A stretch of DNA of 37,712 nucleotides from CAZPMT01 sp964587655 (GCA_964587655.1 CAZPMT010000042.1:1-37712), one strand, 5' to 3'. Positions 6,717 through 14,982 are shown, counted from the first letter of the stretch. Numbers and translations are program-made. The notes: a model not told the origin generated them from the letters alone.

Positions 6717-8495
6717 CTACAAGGAGTTGAACACCCGCTGGAAAGACGAAGTGTCCCCGTCCATGATGGTCTGTTTCTCCGCGAGCGCCTTCAGTTTTGC
6801 CTCGGAGTCCGGTCCGCGCGAAGAGGTAATCTCCAGGTCGATCTGTTTCTGCACGTTCTCGGGCAGCGTTTCCCGAAACGCGTATGCCGGCATTTGGCCG
6901 GGCTGCGCCGTATTTTCATAGCTGCCGATGTTCTTGCCGTCCAGCGTGCGGTAGTAAACGGCCCAGTTCCCTTTCATGAGGCACTCCGCCCACTTCGTCT
7001 CCCTGACGCCGATCCGGCTCGTCACCGGTATGCGCGCGAAGAAGTAGTCCGTCGCGGACGCGATATCGAGCTCCTTCAGGTACAGCGTGGTGTAGGCGTC
7101 CAAGAGGTCCGGCGTGACCCACTTTGCCGCGGCCACTTTCCCCTTGAGTTTCTCCGCCGCGGCCAGGCGCGCATCGCGCGCGTACTTCTCCGGCGTCAGT
7201 GGGATCCCTTCCTTTATCTGGATCAGCAGCCGCTCGACGCTGGCTTTCAGCGACTCGGTGGTCGAGTTGCTGCGCACGCTCGCTTCATCTAGCGTTCCGA
7301 CAAGCCCCGTCAACCGTTCGACTTCAGCCGACAGCCCCACTTGCCGCGCCTGAACGATCGCCGTCTGGTTCTGAAGATCTTCAAACGCGTCCTGGGTCTT
7401 TACAAACTCTTCGTTCTTCTGCTCGAGATCGGTGCGCACCTGCTCGAGCTGGCTCGTGGTCTTATCCAAATCAGCCTGCTTGGTCTGATGTGTGGTTTCA
7501 AGTTCCTTGTTCTTGGCGAGCAAGTCGTTTTGCTGGTTCGTCAGACGCTCGATCTCTTCCTGGCTGACAACGCCCTTTTCCCCTCGCCCCCCGACGTCGA
7601 CGGCTTTTCTGAGTTGCGCGTTCAACGAATCGATCTCCGCTTGCTTGCTTGCGACGTCGGACCTTAGCGGGTTCGGAATGAAGGTCAGCTTAGTGCTCGC
7701 AAATGGGCCCGCGACGATCCCTATTACGAGGCAGATGACCGCCGCCAGCACCGTTGTGAGCGGACCGCCCTTGGCGCCACCGACGCCGAGCGAAACGCGC
7801 TTCTTCTTCCCGGATTCAGGAGGCAGCGGCGGCTGCATCGCGGCGCCCTGGGCCGTATCGGGTGAGAAATCCGGCGCTGGCGTTCCGGCAGGCTCGAAGC
7901 CGCCCGGCATGAACGCGCCGTCGTCAAATCCCGGTTGCTCCGCGACGGCCCCGCCGCGACGACCCGCTGGTTCCCCGCCAAACATGGGCGTTTCCATCGC
8001 CTGTGTAGGGGCCGGCGTATCAAATGCCGGCGTGAACCCGCCCCCATGCGCGCCTCCGAACGCGCTGTCGAACATCGGAGTGTCCATATCTGAGTCGGGT
8101 CCAGGACCGATCTCGGGTGTCTCGGGCGAGAAGTCGCTGTCCGCGGCAGGGTCTTGAAACCCTTTGCCCTTTCGCGGCTTGCCGGCCGGCGTATCGAACG
8201 AGGGCGACTCCAAATCAGCCGGGGCCATCTCGAAACCCGGAGGCGCAGCCTTGATGTTGCCCCCAGTCGGCACAGGCGTCTCGACGGTTAGTTCGCCCAG
8301 CGGCGGCAGTCCTCCCGACGAGGGCTTGCCCGAATCCGAGTCAAACGCACCTATCGGCGGCAACCCGGAATCAGACTGGAAACTGCCCGATTCAAAATCG
8401 CTCAACGGGGGGAGGTTCCCCAACCCGCTGCCATCATCCTTGCCCTTTGACTTATCCGCGCCCCCCGAGTCTTTGTGGTTCTTTTCGTCGGCCAT
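6717..8495 (-). CDS. Single-pass membrane protein: disordered acidic N-terminus, TM helix, coiled coil
   Basis: 592 residues, family not recognised. Residues 1-~235 are low-complexity, rich in Gly/Pro/Asp/Ser with loosely repeated motifs (GLPPIGAFDSDSG, GLPPLGEL, MDTPMFDSAFGG, METPMFGGEPAG). A basic patch (KKKRVSLG) leads into one TM helix (~TTVLAAVICLVIGIVAGPFA). A long coiled coil (~280-400) follows, then a globular C-terminal domain (~430-592) ending QRVFNSL. An inside-N topology fits the basic patch. ATG 8495 has GGAGGT 7 nt upstream; the GTG three codons earlier overlaps that site. It has its own consensus promoter and terminator, so it is an independent unit. A structural or envelope-tethering role is only a guess. 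Confidence 0.75.
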   Translation of the reverse strand: MADEKNHKDSGGADKSKGKDDGSGLGNLPPLSDFESGSFQSDSGLPPIGAFDSDSGKPSSGGLPPLGELTVETPVPTGGNIKAAPPGFEMAPADLESPSFDTPAGKPRKGKGFQDPAADSDFSPETPEIGPGPDSDMDTPMFDSAFGGAHGGGFTPAFDTPAPTQAMETPMFGGEPAGRRGGAVAEQPGFDDGAFMPGGFEPAGTPAPDFSPDTAQGAAMQPPLPPESGKKKRVSLGVGGAKGGPLTTVLAAVICLVIGIVAGPFASTKLTFIPNPLRSDVASKQAEIDSLNAQLRKAVDVGGRGEKGVVSQEEIERLTNQQNDLLAKNKELETTHQTKQADLDKTTSQLEQVRTDLEQKNEEFVKTQDAFEDLQNQTAIVQARQVGLSAEVERLTGLVGTLDEASVRSNSTTESLKASVERLLIQIKEGIPLTPEKYARDARLAAAEKLKGKVAAAKWVTPDLLDAYTTLYLKELDIASATDYFFARIPVTSRIGVRETKWAECLMKGNWAVYYRTLDGKNIGSYENTAQPGQMPAYAFRETLPENVQKQIDLEITSSRGPDSEAKLKALAEKQTIMDGDTSSFQRVFNSL

Positions 8496-8555
8496 GCGAC
8501 CCACCTCCGTTTGACGCCAAAAGGGTTAGACCCACATTACTTTTCACCTTAAGGC

Positions 8556-8584
8556 ATTCTAACACGGGCGATAGCTCGTGTCAA
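8556..8584 (-). promoter_or_regulatory. Sigma70-type promoter of the 592-aa membrane protein gene
   Basis: On the minus strand TTGACA (8579-8584), a 17-bp spacer and TAGAAT (8556-8561). Initiation near 8549 leaves a ~55-nt leader before ATG 8495. The -35 box is perfect and the -10 box matches in 5 of 6 positions. Confidence 0.75.
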
Positions 8585-8736
8585 GAATAACCCATATCTT
8601 GGGCCTTGGACGCTGGTCCCTGTATTTCTGGCACAACCTCAAGCGCTGCAAAGCCATATCCAAGCGCTCGCGGCACTCACGGGAAAAGCGCGCGGCGCGC
8701 ACAACAATTCCCGGAAATCCGCGATTACCACAGAGT

Positions 8737-9153
8737 TCAGGACGCAACCACGCCGATAGTCAGGAGGATGTTTGCATATAACCGCTCGTCCCCCGTCACA
8801 ACTTGCAGACACGTGTCGGGCCCGCTTGCCTCCTCATAAAACTCGAACCGGCTGTAGGACGTGAGCGATACGTCCGGCATTAAGCTGCGGAATTCCTGAA
8901 AAACCGGCGGCTCCCGGCCCGTGTCCGGCTCCATCACAGCCGCCTCTTCCACGGCTACGGCGGTCAACAGAATATCCAATACCTCGGTCACCGTGGGCTT
9001 TCCCGGGGCAAGGTTGAGATACACGAGCGCGGCATTATCGCCAATTACAGTGCTAGCAGGATAATTTCCATCTGCAATAAGGATCTTCGAGCCGTGCCCC
9101 GCCGCCGCCAAAGCCCCGATGATCTCCGGATGAATCAGACGCTGTCGCAACAT
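8737..9153 (-). CDS. RbsD/FucU-family sugar mutarotase
   Basis: 138 residues. The family interconverts anomers of ribose or fucose for uptake and kinase steps. Family motifs: IHPEIIGALAAAGHGSKILI near the start, containing the catalytic His region (GHG), then ADGNYPAS, and FYEEA...LQVVTGDERLYAN at the end. FucU and RbsD cannot be separated by eye. The N-terminus MLRQRLIHPE fits family starts, so ATG 9153 (GAGGAG 10 nt upstream) is preferred to ATG 9183. It has its own promoter and diverges from the amidohydrolase gene. No sugar transporter is adjacent. Confidence 0.85.
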   Translation of the reverse strand: MLRQRLIHPEIIGALAAAGHGSKILIADGNYPASTVIGDNAALVYLNLAPGKPTVTEVLDILLTAVAVEEAAVMEPDTGREPPVFQEFRSLMPDVSLTSYSRFEFYEEASGPDTCLQVVTGDERLYANILLTIGVVAS

Positions 9154-9186
9154 ATCCAGCTTTCTCCTCGCCACACCAGCCAAGCC

Positions 9187-9216
9187 ATTGTACTTCGATT
9201 CATCTCATATTGACAA
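9187..9216 (-). promoter_or_regulatory. Sigma70-type promoter of the mutarotase gene
   Basis: On the minus strand TTGTCA (9211-9216), an 18-bp spacer and TACAAT (9187-9192), each 5 of 6 to consensus. Initiation near 9180 gives a ~27-nt leader to ATG 9153. This agrees with the shorter start. Confidence 0.6.
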
Positions 9217-9303
9217 CCGTCTTGTCGTCCCGCGCTTGTATTGCGCGCGACGCCGTCTTATCATCTATCGGAAGAACCTGCACGAAGAGGAGCGGCACGC
9301 AAT

Positions 9304-10125
9304 ATGATCGATTTCCACGCGCACATGGGAAACCTATACAGGGAAACTTACCCGGAGCGGCCGCCACTGACCGTTCACCAGCTCATCGACTGGATGAATC
9401 GCTCCGGGATTGACATCGCCGTTCTTCTGCCGCTCGAGAGCCCCGAAGGCTCCTGGGGATACTTCCTAAACGAGGAAGCCGTCGCCGCGCGAAACGCATA
9501 TCCCGAGCGCCTGATCGCCTTCATGTGCGTGGACCCGCGTTATCCCCGCGCCGCGGAACACATCGACTACTTCGTCGAGCGGCACGGATGCAAAGGCTTT
9601 GGAGAACACGTCAACGGCCTTGCATTCGACGATCCGCGCAACAAACTGATCTACGCAAAATGCAACGACCACGCACTCCCGCTCGTATTCGAGATCAACA
9701 GCGATCTCTGCCACGACGATCCCGGACTGCCCCGCCTCGAAGCCTGCCTAAAACAGTTTCCACGAGTGAAGTTCGTCGGACACGGCCCCGCGTTTTGGAG
9801 CGCGATCTCCGCGGACGACCCCCGCGAGGGATATCCCAAAGGGCTCATCAAACCGGGCGGCGCCGTCGATCGCCTGCTCGCCGATTACGACAACCTCTAC
9901 GCGGACCTCTCGGCAGCTTCCGGGCACAACGCGATGACCCGCGACCCGGAATTCACCACGCGCTTCATCGAGCGGCACTGGCGCAAGCTACTCTGGGGAT
10001 CCGACATCGTCGGCGTGCACGAATCCCACCCCCAAGTCGAATGGATGCGCACCGTGCCCGTGTCCGAAGAAGTCCGCCAAGCCATCGCCGACGGAAACGC
10101 CCGCAAACTCCTCGGTCTTGAATGA
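9304..10125 (+). CDS. Amidohydrolase-family (TIM-barrel) metal hydrolase
   Basis: 273 residues. It opens with the metal-binding HxH of amidohydrolase-2 proteins (MIDFHAHMGN, His5 and His7). Further ligands are suggested by FVGHGPAFW and the late Asp in LLWGSDIVGVHES. These enzymes hydrolyse or decarboxylate small cyclic or acyl substrates; the substrate is not identifiable. Of two in-frame ATGs, 9304 is preferred because the HxH is then at its usual distance from the start and GAAGAGGAG lies upstream. It diverges from the sugar mutarotase gene and is followed by the repeat cluster marking the island. Confidence 0.82.
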   Translation: MIDFHAHMGNLYRETYPERPPLTVHQLIDWMNRSGIDIAVLLPLESPEGSWGYFLNEEAVAARNAYPERLIAFMCVDPRYPRAAEHIDYFVERHGCKGFGEHVNGLAFDDPRNKLIYAKCNDHALPLVFEINSDLCHDDPGLPRLEACLKQFPRVKFVGHGPAFWSAISADDPREGYPKGLIKPGGAVDRLLADYDNLYADLSAASGHNAMTRDPEFTTRFIERHWRKLLWGSDIVGVHESHPQVEWMRTVPVSEEVRQAIADGNARKLLGLE

Positions 10126-10137
10126 CCTTGAACGCCG

Positions 10138-10222
10138 CGTCATTTCCGCGAAGGCGGGAATCCAGTGCGGAGGTTGCGCGGCGGCGTGTGTGTTCTGGAT
10201 TCCCGCCTTCGCGGGAATGACG
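10138..10222 (+). repeat. Palindromic CGTCATTCCCGCG-type intergenic repeat, copy A
   Basis: Arms 10138-10165 and 10195-10222 are 28-bp inverted repeats with one mismatch and a 29-bp loop. The arm motif (CGTCATTCCCGCGAAGGCGG) is nearly that of copy B at 35841-35927. Such elements are dispersed REP/MITE-like repeats in many genomes. It lies 12 bp after the amidohydrolase stop and could also terminate transcription. Confidence 0.9.
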
Positions 10223-10250
10223 CCATTTTGGGATCTCTTAACAGGCTCCA

Positions 10251-10354
10251 GAGACCTTCCATCTTCTCTGGCACCTCCATCATCTCCGGTATCCCCACAT
10301 CTCCTTTTCTTACACACTATCCATCTGGACTTGTCAGATGAACTACTCGTTCAG
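10251..10354 (+). repeat. Direct repeat, left copy, flanking the two-gene island
   Basis: A 104-bp sequence recurs at 13757-13860 at about 85% identity by eye (for example ATCTCC, TCTCCTTTTCTTAC, ACTATCCATC, TGAACT, CTCGTTCAG in the same order). It has no coding sense that I recognise. Confidence 0.85.
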
Positions 10355-10728
10355 CGCAACCATTCAGTCACGGGTGCATTGACAAACGTGACCTTCTGTC
10401 CCGGCATAACAGTGCGTGCGAATCGAGCCATGACTAAAACGATGACATATTGCCCGCCCCCAGTCAGATGAACGGTAACTCCCCTGTTATCCCTGTTATC
10501 CATCCCGGACAGTCAGCATCCGTTGCATTTGGATGGGAGACATGGTAGCGTCAGTAAATGCTTTCAGAGCCGAGAATCGTGGCGCCTGGAGTGGCCCGTC
10601 ATGTGACCCAACGGGGCAACAACAGACAGGAGATGTTCTTCGTAGAATAGGCCATATCCCTAACTCATCCCAAAGCAGGAAATCGACCACCACCGGATTA
10701 TGGTGCCTTCAGGGAGATTATTCGCATC
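10355..10728 (+). other. Non-coding left margin of the island
   Basis: No convincing gene. It carries the left inverted repeat (10481-10502, CCCCTGTTATCCCTGTTATC). An open frame from 10533 runs into the membrane protein gene, but its predicted sequence looks non-biological and lacks a good ribosome site. Base composition is more AT-rich than the flanks. A promoter for the island genes should lie here; I see no clear consensus one. Confidence 0.5.
10481..10502 (+). repeat. Left inverted repeat of the island
   Basis: Two tandem CCTGTTATC units. The reverse complement (GGATAACAGG/GATAAC) occurs at 13553-13580, directly at the stop codon of the 787-aa gene, so an imperfect inverted pair encloses both island genes. 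Confidence 0.55.
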
Positions 10729-10806
10729 ATGAAGCAAATCGACGAAGTGCTCGACCAACGCGGCAGTTCGGTAGGGGCCCTTGCTCCTACTGTAAAGGGC
10801 AGATGA
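10729..10806 (+). CDS. Possible 25-codon ORF coupled to the membrane protein gene
   Basis: ATG 10729 to TGA 10804-10806 encodes MKQIDEVLDQRGSSVGALAP followed by TVKGR. It reads like a natural helical peptide, and its stop overlaps the ATG of the next gene (ATGA). AGGGAG lies 12-13 nt upstream of the ATG. The same frame is open back to 10651 and is also protein-like there, so this could equally be the remnant of a longer N-terminally lost gene. Coding status is uncertain. Confidence 0.3.
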   Translation: MKQIDEVLDQRGSSVGALAPTVKGR

Positions 10807-11228
10807 TGTGGGAAGCCTTATATTTCGCCCTCTGTGACCCTCCTAGTACACAGTTCCTCGTGGCGGCAGCGGCGTTCATGGGCACTGTTCTTTCCGTGGC
10901 CATTCCCCTCAGTTTCCACATCGTCTCAAGGATCGCAGATAGATACGATTCCGACGTCATAGTGAGGGATTTCAAACGGCGGGTCGTGGTGAAATGCTTA
11001 CCGCTCCTTGCAGCTATTGGCGTGAGTTGGACCGTTTTCTTGCGCTTTCTAATCAAGGATACAACTCAGTCACCTTACTGGCCGATCTGCGCCTGGATAG
11101 CACTAGCTCTTTTTGGCTTCACAGTCGTTTTCCTTGGTGCACTATCACGACTTGTGATGAAGTATGCCTTTGATTCCAACTATGTCCTGAAGAGGCTGTT
11201 TGATGCTGCGGAAAAAGCGCTTGACTGA
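10803..11228 (+). CDS. Three-TM membrane protein of unknown family (island gene 1)
   Basis: 141 residues. Three membrane helices: ~17-43 (FLVAAAAFMGTVLSVAIPLS), ~61-83 (VVVKCLPLLAAIGVSWTVFL) and ~93-115 (ALALFGFTVVFLGAL core). A charged loop sits between the first two (RIADRYDSDVIVRDFKRR) and a helical cytoplasmic tail follows. I recognise no family. ATG 10803 (or 10806) with AAAGGG upstream is chosen; the frame is open to 10533 but that extension looks random. The gene overlaps the next by 26 bp, so the two products are probably made together. The lower G+C than flanking genes suggests transfer. Confidence 0.65.
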   Translation: MMWEALYFALCDPPSTQFLVAAAAFMGTVLSVAIPLSFHIVSRIADRYDSDVIVRDFKRRVVVKCLPLLAAIGVSWTVFLRFLIKDTTQSPYWPICAWIALALFGFTVVFLGALSRLVMKYAFDSNYVLKRLFDAAEKALD

Positions 11229-13566
11229 CAAAGAGGTCCGCGGACGACAACGAAGGCTTGCCGACGCCCTTGAGGGTGCTGGCGACGTGATCGTCCTGGC
11301 TACGAAGCGCGGAAAGAACCGGACCGCTTTGGCTGGTTTGGAGAGGATCGAAGCACTGTTGGGAAAGTTCCTCGCTCTTAGGAGAAGCAATCCTTCAGAG
11401 TTCGAGAGACTGCTTTTCACTCCTGAGTTTCTTCAAAGATCGAAGGAAAATTCAGAGGGCGCCCATTTTCTGCTTAGCTTCAAGCCGCAGGAACACTTGG
11501 TGTCCCTGGGTTCTCTTCTCGGCCTGCTGACCAGAATTCACGAAACAGCGATAGACTCAAAGAATAGTGAAGTCAGCCGTGAAGCTACGTATCTGCTCGT
11601 GCGTATTCTCAGGACGTTGACGCGAGAGCAAGGTGACGGTCTACTTGTTGAGCAGTTGCTCAGCCGGTTGCGCGACTTCGCATACCGAGCAATAGATGGT
11701 CGTGATACCTCAATGTTCGCAGCCGCAGTTCATTGGTATGTGGATGTCGTCTTCCGCGAGACTTCTGGCGAAGAGTCTTCCTTCGAACTGTCCTATCTGA
11801 AACTTGCTAACGACTACTTCTTCTTGGTCATTCGGCATATCATTGAAACGGGGAATCTAGACCTTTACCGGGTGCTCATCGGATACCTGTGTGATAGCCA
11901 TTTTGTTCGAAGCTCGCCTGGAGGGGATCTCTTCCAGTACTACGACTTGCTCCTCGATGAAGATTGGAATAAGCGTTCGAAGTTGGACACTCTAACCGGT
12001 GCTGAGAGTCGCATCGCACGGCTTTACGATACCCAGAAGGACATCTATACGCCAGGGGAACTGGAGGCGTGGCTCCGTGAGTTTGAGGAGCTAAAGCAGG
12101 CTCTTGCGCCACACCTCGATCACTCCAGTTTCGAGAGGGTTAGGGAGGCCGAAAAGGAAATCCGCACACAGGTTGAATCCAGTTACAAGTATCACCAACT
12201 GCTGGAGCTTTTTCTCCAGGTTGGTGCTCTGTGCCTCTACAGAAAGAAGCCCGAGTACATCAACGTGCTCTGGCAGTATAAGCAGCCAGACGATTCTGAT
12301 GCCCTCTGGACAGGAACGGACATGATCCCTCAATCCATGAGGGAGATCGTTTCCTTGTTCTTCCGTGAGGGCTTCTATGAGCGAGAAACACTTGGCTGGG
12401 AAGGCCATCACGGAAGTTCCCTGTATTTCGATCAGTACTTCCTCTTGCTAACTCTTCGACTTGTTGGAGGACGCCGCGGAATCAGAACCGAGGAAAAGAT
12501 CGATACTCCTCAACAGGCGATCCCCTCCGAGTGGTCGCCATCACGGCTCAACAGTATCACCTACCCTATCGACGGATTGATATCTGTTGCAGAGTGCCTT
12601 CGAAAGGACCTTTCGCTGTTCAGATCCTTGGACTTCGATGCTGATGCGCTGGACAAGACGTTCGACGACGCGCTGATCCCATATCTCAAAGGATTGAAAG
12701 GGGAAGCCGAGAAGCGTCTCGATGACTTCGAACGCAGGTTTCCGCCTGTTCCAGATCAGATCAATCGCTTCAAGGTCCGAGTCAGCGAAGGATTCTCGAG
12801 GACAGCGTATGTACGGGGTTTCCTTCGGGAGTTTGGTCTCTACCGTGATGCGTTGAACACCCCGCCACCGGAAGGTTGCCCGCCTCTTGCGATAGCACGG
12901 GTAGACTACAAGGCGGCTTTCTTTGAATCATGGCACGTCGGATTCCCACGTTGGGGTGAGGGATGCGGAGAAGAACTCGGGTTCGACGAAGATTGCAAGC
13001 TTCTCAGGACGATTCTGGCGCGATGTCTATCGTCGGAGAACTTGAACCAAGCACTGTCTTGCCTTGATCAGAATTCCCGTCCTGTGATCGTGACGACCTA
13101 TTCTGTCCCTGATGATTGGTTGACGAAGCAGGGAAGCATGATCTGGCACTGGCAGGCAACCGGCCCGAAACTGGACCTGCCATCATTCAAGGGCTTCTAT
13201 GTCGACCGTGATCGTCACGTACCTGTTCTTGCCTTGAGGACGGACTACCCACCTGATACCGTTATCCTGTTAGACCTGAACCGATTGGGATGCCTTCACC
13301 AGTACTCACCACTGGCGCCGGGAGCGACGCAGGACGAAATGCATGACGTGTTCCATATCCTAGTCAAAGCCTTCTCCGAAGATGTCTCTCTGATGAAGGA
13401 GTATCTAAGTAACCCGCCTTCATGGCTCAAGGAACAGGGAGATGAGGATGCTCAGAAAAAGTACCTTGAGAAGCGTGTAGAGGTACTCGTTCGAGAGACT
13501 TTTGAGTTCCACTTGTCGGAAGATTTCGTGGGCTACTGGTTTGCCCCCTCTAGGATAACAGGATAA
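11203..13566 (+). CDS. Large soluble protein of unknown family (island gene 2)
   Basis: 787 residues, no signal peptide or TM helix, no motif I recognise. The first ~450 residues are mostly helical (e.g. VSREATYLLVRILRTLTREQ, LKLANDYFFLVIRHIIETGN), like a repeat or scaffold region. The last ~250 residues are more mixed alpha/beta (VIVTTYSVPDDWLTKQGSMI; HVPVLALRTDYPPDTVILLD), ending with a helical tail. The start is ATG 11203, inside the end of the membrane protein gene; a TTG precedes it. The architecture (small multi-TM protein plus a large coupled soluble partner on a repeat-flanked, AT-richer island) resembles many defence or conflict modules, but that role is inference. The stop lies within the right inverted repeat. 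Confidence 0.75.
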   Translation: MLRKKRLTDKEVRGRQRRLADALEGAGDVIVLATKRGKNRTALAGLERIEALLGKFLALRRSNPSEFERLLFTPEFLQRSKENSEGAHFLLSFKPQEHLVSLGSLLGLLTRIHETAIDSKNSEVSREATYLLVRILRTLTREQGDGLLVEQLLSRLRDFAYRAIDGRDTSMFAAAVHWYVDVVFRETSGEESSFELSYLKLANDYFFLVIRHIIETGNLDLYRVLIGYLCDSHFVRSSPGGDLFQYYDLLLDEDWNKRSKLDTLTGAESRIARLYDTQKDIYTPGELEAWLREFEELKQALAPHLDHSSFERVREAEKEIRTQVESSYKYHQLLELFLQVGALCLYRKKPEYINVLWQYKQPDDSDALWTGTDMIPQSMREIVSLFFREGFYERETLGWEGHHGSSLYFDQYFLLLTLRLVGGRRGIRTEEKIDTPQQAIPSEWSPSRLNSITYPIDGLISVAECLRKDLSLFRSLDFDADALDKTFDDALIPYLKGLKGEAEKRLDDFERRFPPVPDQINRFKVRVSEGFSRTAYVRGFLREFGLYRDALNTPPPEGCPPLAIARVDYKAAFFESWHVGFPRWGEGCGEELGFDEDCKLLRTILARCLSSENLNQALSCLDQNSRPVIVTTYSVPDDWLTKQGSMIWHWQATGPKLDLPSFKGFYVDRDRHVPVLALRTDYPPDTVILLDLNRLGCLHQYSPLAPGATQDEMHDVFHILVKAFSEDVSLMKEYLSNPPSWLKEQGDEDAQKKYLEKRVEVLVRETFEFHLSEDFVGYWFAPSRITG

Positions 13567-13580
13567 CGATGCATAACAGG
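13553..13580 (+). repeat. Right inverted repeat of the island
   Basis: GGATAACAGGATAAC followed by GATGCATAACAGG, the inverse of the left element at 10481-10502. It overlaps the last codons and stop of the 787-aa gene, so the repeat is partly coding. Confidence 0.5.
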
Positions 13581-13584
13581 GTCA

Positions 13585-13719
13585 GTGGAGCCGGCGAAAG
13601 AGCCCACGGTGCCGCTGCGATGAGCTTGATGCCAGTTCGTAACCTGTTTGTTTTCAATGCACGCCGAGTGGACCGGAACACGGGGACAGAGGAAATCCCT
13701 GCTTTTTCACCGGCTCCAC
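13585..13719 (+). repeat. 135-bp element with 16-bp inverted ends (MITE-like)
   Basis: GTGGAGCCGGCGAAAG at 13585-13600 is inverted at 13704-13719 with two mismatches. The 13567-13891 gap contains no gene. It holds this element, the right direct repeat, and about 30 bp of unassigned sequence on either side. Confidence 0.6.
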
Positions 13720-13756
13720 AGCTACCGTTTATTTGACTGGGAGCGGATTAGATACC

Positions 13757-13860
13757 GAGAACTTCCTTTCTTCTCTGGCATCTACATCATCTCCAGTATC
13801 CCCAGTCTCCTTTTCTTACCCACTATCCATCCGTACTTTTCAAATGAACTTCTCGTTCAG
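13757..13860 (+). repeat. Direct repeat, right copy, flanking the island
   Basis: 104-bp imperfect copy of 10251-10354. It ends about 30 bp before the 3' end of the PHP-domain gene. Confidence 0.85.
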
Positions 13861-13891
13861 GACACTGGTATCGTTTCACATTGCTTCAAAT

Positions 13892-14731
13892 TCACGGTGC
13901 TTTTTTGTTCAGCCTGTCGAGAATGCGCTGGAAGTGGTAGTAGGGAACGCGGACTTTGCCCATATCGGAGTCTTCCTTGATGGCTGTTCCGTGACAATCT
14001 GAGCCGCCGGAGATTAGTAGGTCGCGTTCCATCGCGACTTGTGTGAACTGGGTGACGTCGCCGGGCGTGTGCTGGGTGTGGTATACCTCGATGCCGTCGA
14101 AGGGCAGATGCAACAGACGCGGCAGCATCTTTGAAACTGTCGCGCCGACTCCGGGATGCGCCAGAAACGCGAGCCCTCCGGCGTCGTGAATCAGCTCAAT
14201 GGCTTCCCGGCAGGAAATCATGCTCTTCTGCACGTACGCCTTCCGGCCGCTGCGCAGGAACTTGTCGAACGCCTGCTGGACGGTTTTCACGACTCCCCGC
14301 GCGACGAGCGCCCGCGCCACGTGGACACGCCCGAGCGCGCCGGCCTTTCCGGCCTGAATTTCCACCTCGGCCTTCTCAATCGGGATGCCCAATGCGTTCA
14401 GACGCTCAATCATCCTATCGACACGCTCGGCGCGCGTTTCGTGAAAAGCCCGCAGCGCCCTCGTGAGCGGCTCGTGGCGAACGTTGATGCCGAGACCCAC
14501 CACGTGCAGCTCGATTCGACCGAACAAAGCGCTGATCTCGACGCCGTCGATGAATTCAATGCCGTGGAGGCGCGCTTCGCGCCCCGCGGGCTCGACGCCC
14601 GTCACCGTATCATGGTCGGTGATCGCAATCCCGGCGAAACCGCATGAAATGGCGCGGTCCACGACCTTCTCAGGCGGGTCCGAACCGTCACTGCGATTCG
14701 TGTGTAAGTGCAGGTCAACATAGGATGACAC
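13892..14731 (-). CDS. PHP-domain phosphoesterase (RNase AM / nucleoside bisphosphatase-like)
   Basis: 279 residues. Polymerase-and-histidinol-phosphatase metal motifs in order: DLHLHTNRSDGS (His8, His10), ITDHDTVTG, DGVEIS, FLAHPG, and SGGSDCHG near the end. The family includes YciV/RNase AM, which removes phosphate from 3',5'-bisphosphonucleosides and trims 5' ends of short RNAs; this is the likeliest role. It is the last gene on the minus strand after nusB, separated by a 250-bp gap holding a long hairpin repeat, so cotranscription with the rib genes is uncertain. Confidence 0.85.
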   Translation of the reverse strand: MSSYVDLHLHTNRSDGSDPPEKVVDRAISCGFAGIAITDHDTVTGVEPAGREARLHGIEFIDGVEISALFGRIELHVVGLGINVRHEPLTRALRAFHETRAERVDRMIERLNALGIPIEKAEVEIQAGKAGALGRVHVARALVARGVVKTVQQAFDKFLRSGRKAYVQKSMISCREAIELIHDAGGLAFLAHPGVGATVSKMLPRLLHLPFDGIEVYHTQHTPGDVTQFTQVAMERDLLISGGSDCHGTAIKEDSDMGKVRVPYYHFQRILDRLNKKAP

Positions 14732-14801
14732 GGGGGCAAGCTCCTGGACTCTTGGAGTCTATATTCTAACGCCCAGAATGTGAGAATTTCCTTCGCGCAT
14801 T

Positions 14802-14975
14802 CATTTTGGATTTTAGATTTTGGATTTTGGATTGGCGCCGAACGTGCAGAGTATCGAGTGGAGAGCAGTATTGTCGCGAATGTCCTTGCCACGTTGCAGC
14901 GGTTTGACCGGCGAATGGAGACGATCCCGCGGTTATGAACGGCAATCCAAAATCCAAAATCTGAAATCCAAAATG
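14802..14975 (-). repeat. Long hairpin element with ATCCAAAATC arms, copy 1
   Basis: Arms 14802-14834 and 14943-14975 are 33-bp inverted repeats with one mismatch, built from iterated ATCCAAAA units, around a 108-bp centre. The element fills most of the nusB-PHP gap and starts 8 bp after the nusB stop. Confidence 0.9.
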
Positions 14976-14982
14976 TGTTTGT

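Noticed and set aside
5654..6730. Long open frame on the plus strand opposite the sialidase-like gene
   Set aside because: It is antisense to a gene with clear Asp boxes and a signal peptide, and its product has the Arg/Pro/His-rich look of a GC-rich shadow frame.
9210..9238. Plus-strand TTGACA upstream of the amidohydrolase gene
   Set aside because: No -10 box at 16-19 bp; the same bases serve better as the minus-strand -35 of the mutarotase gene.
10533..10802. 90-codon N-terminal extension of the island membrane protein
   Set aside because: Compositionally random, no ribosome site, and in conflict with the coupled small ORF.
10481..13580. GGATAACAGG repeats resemble the I-SceI recognition sequence
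   Set aside because: The match is partial and there is no homing endonuclease gene nearby; treated only as inverted repeats.
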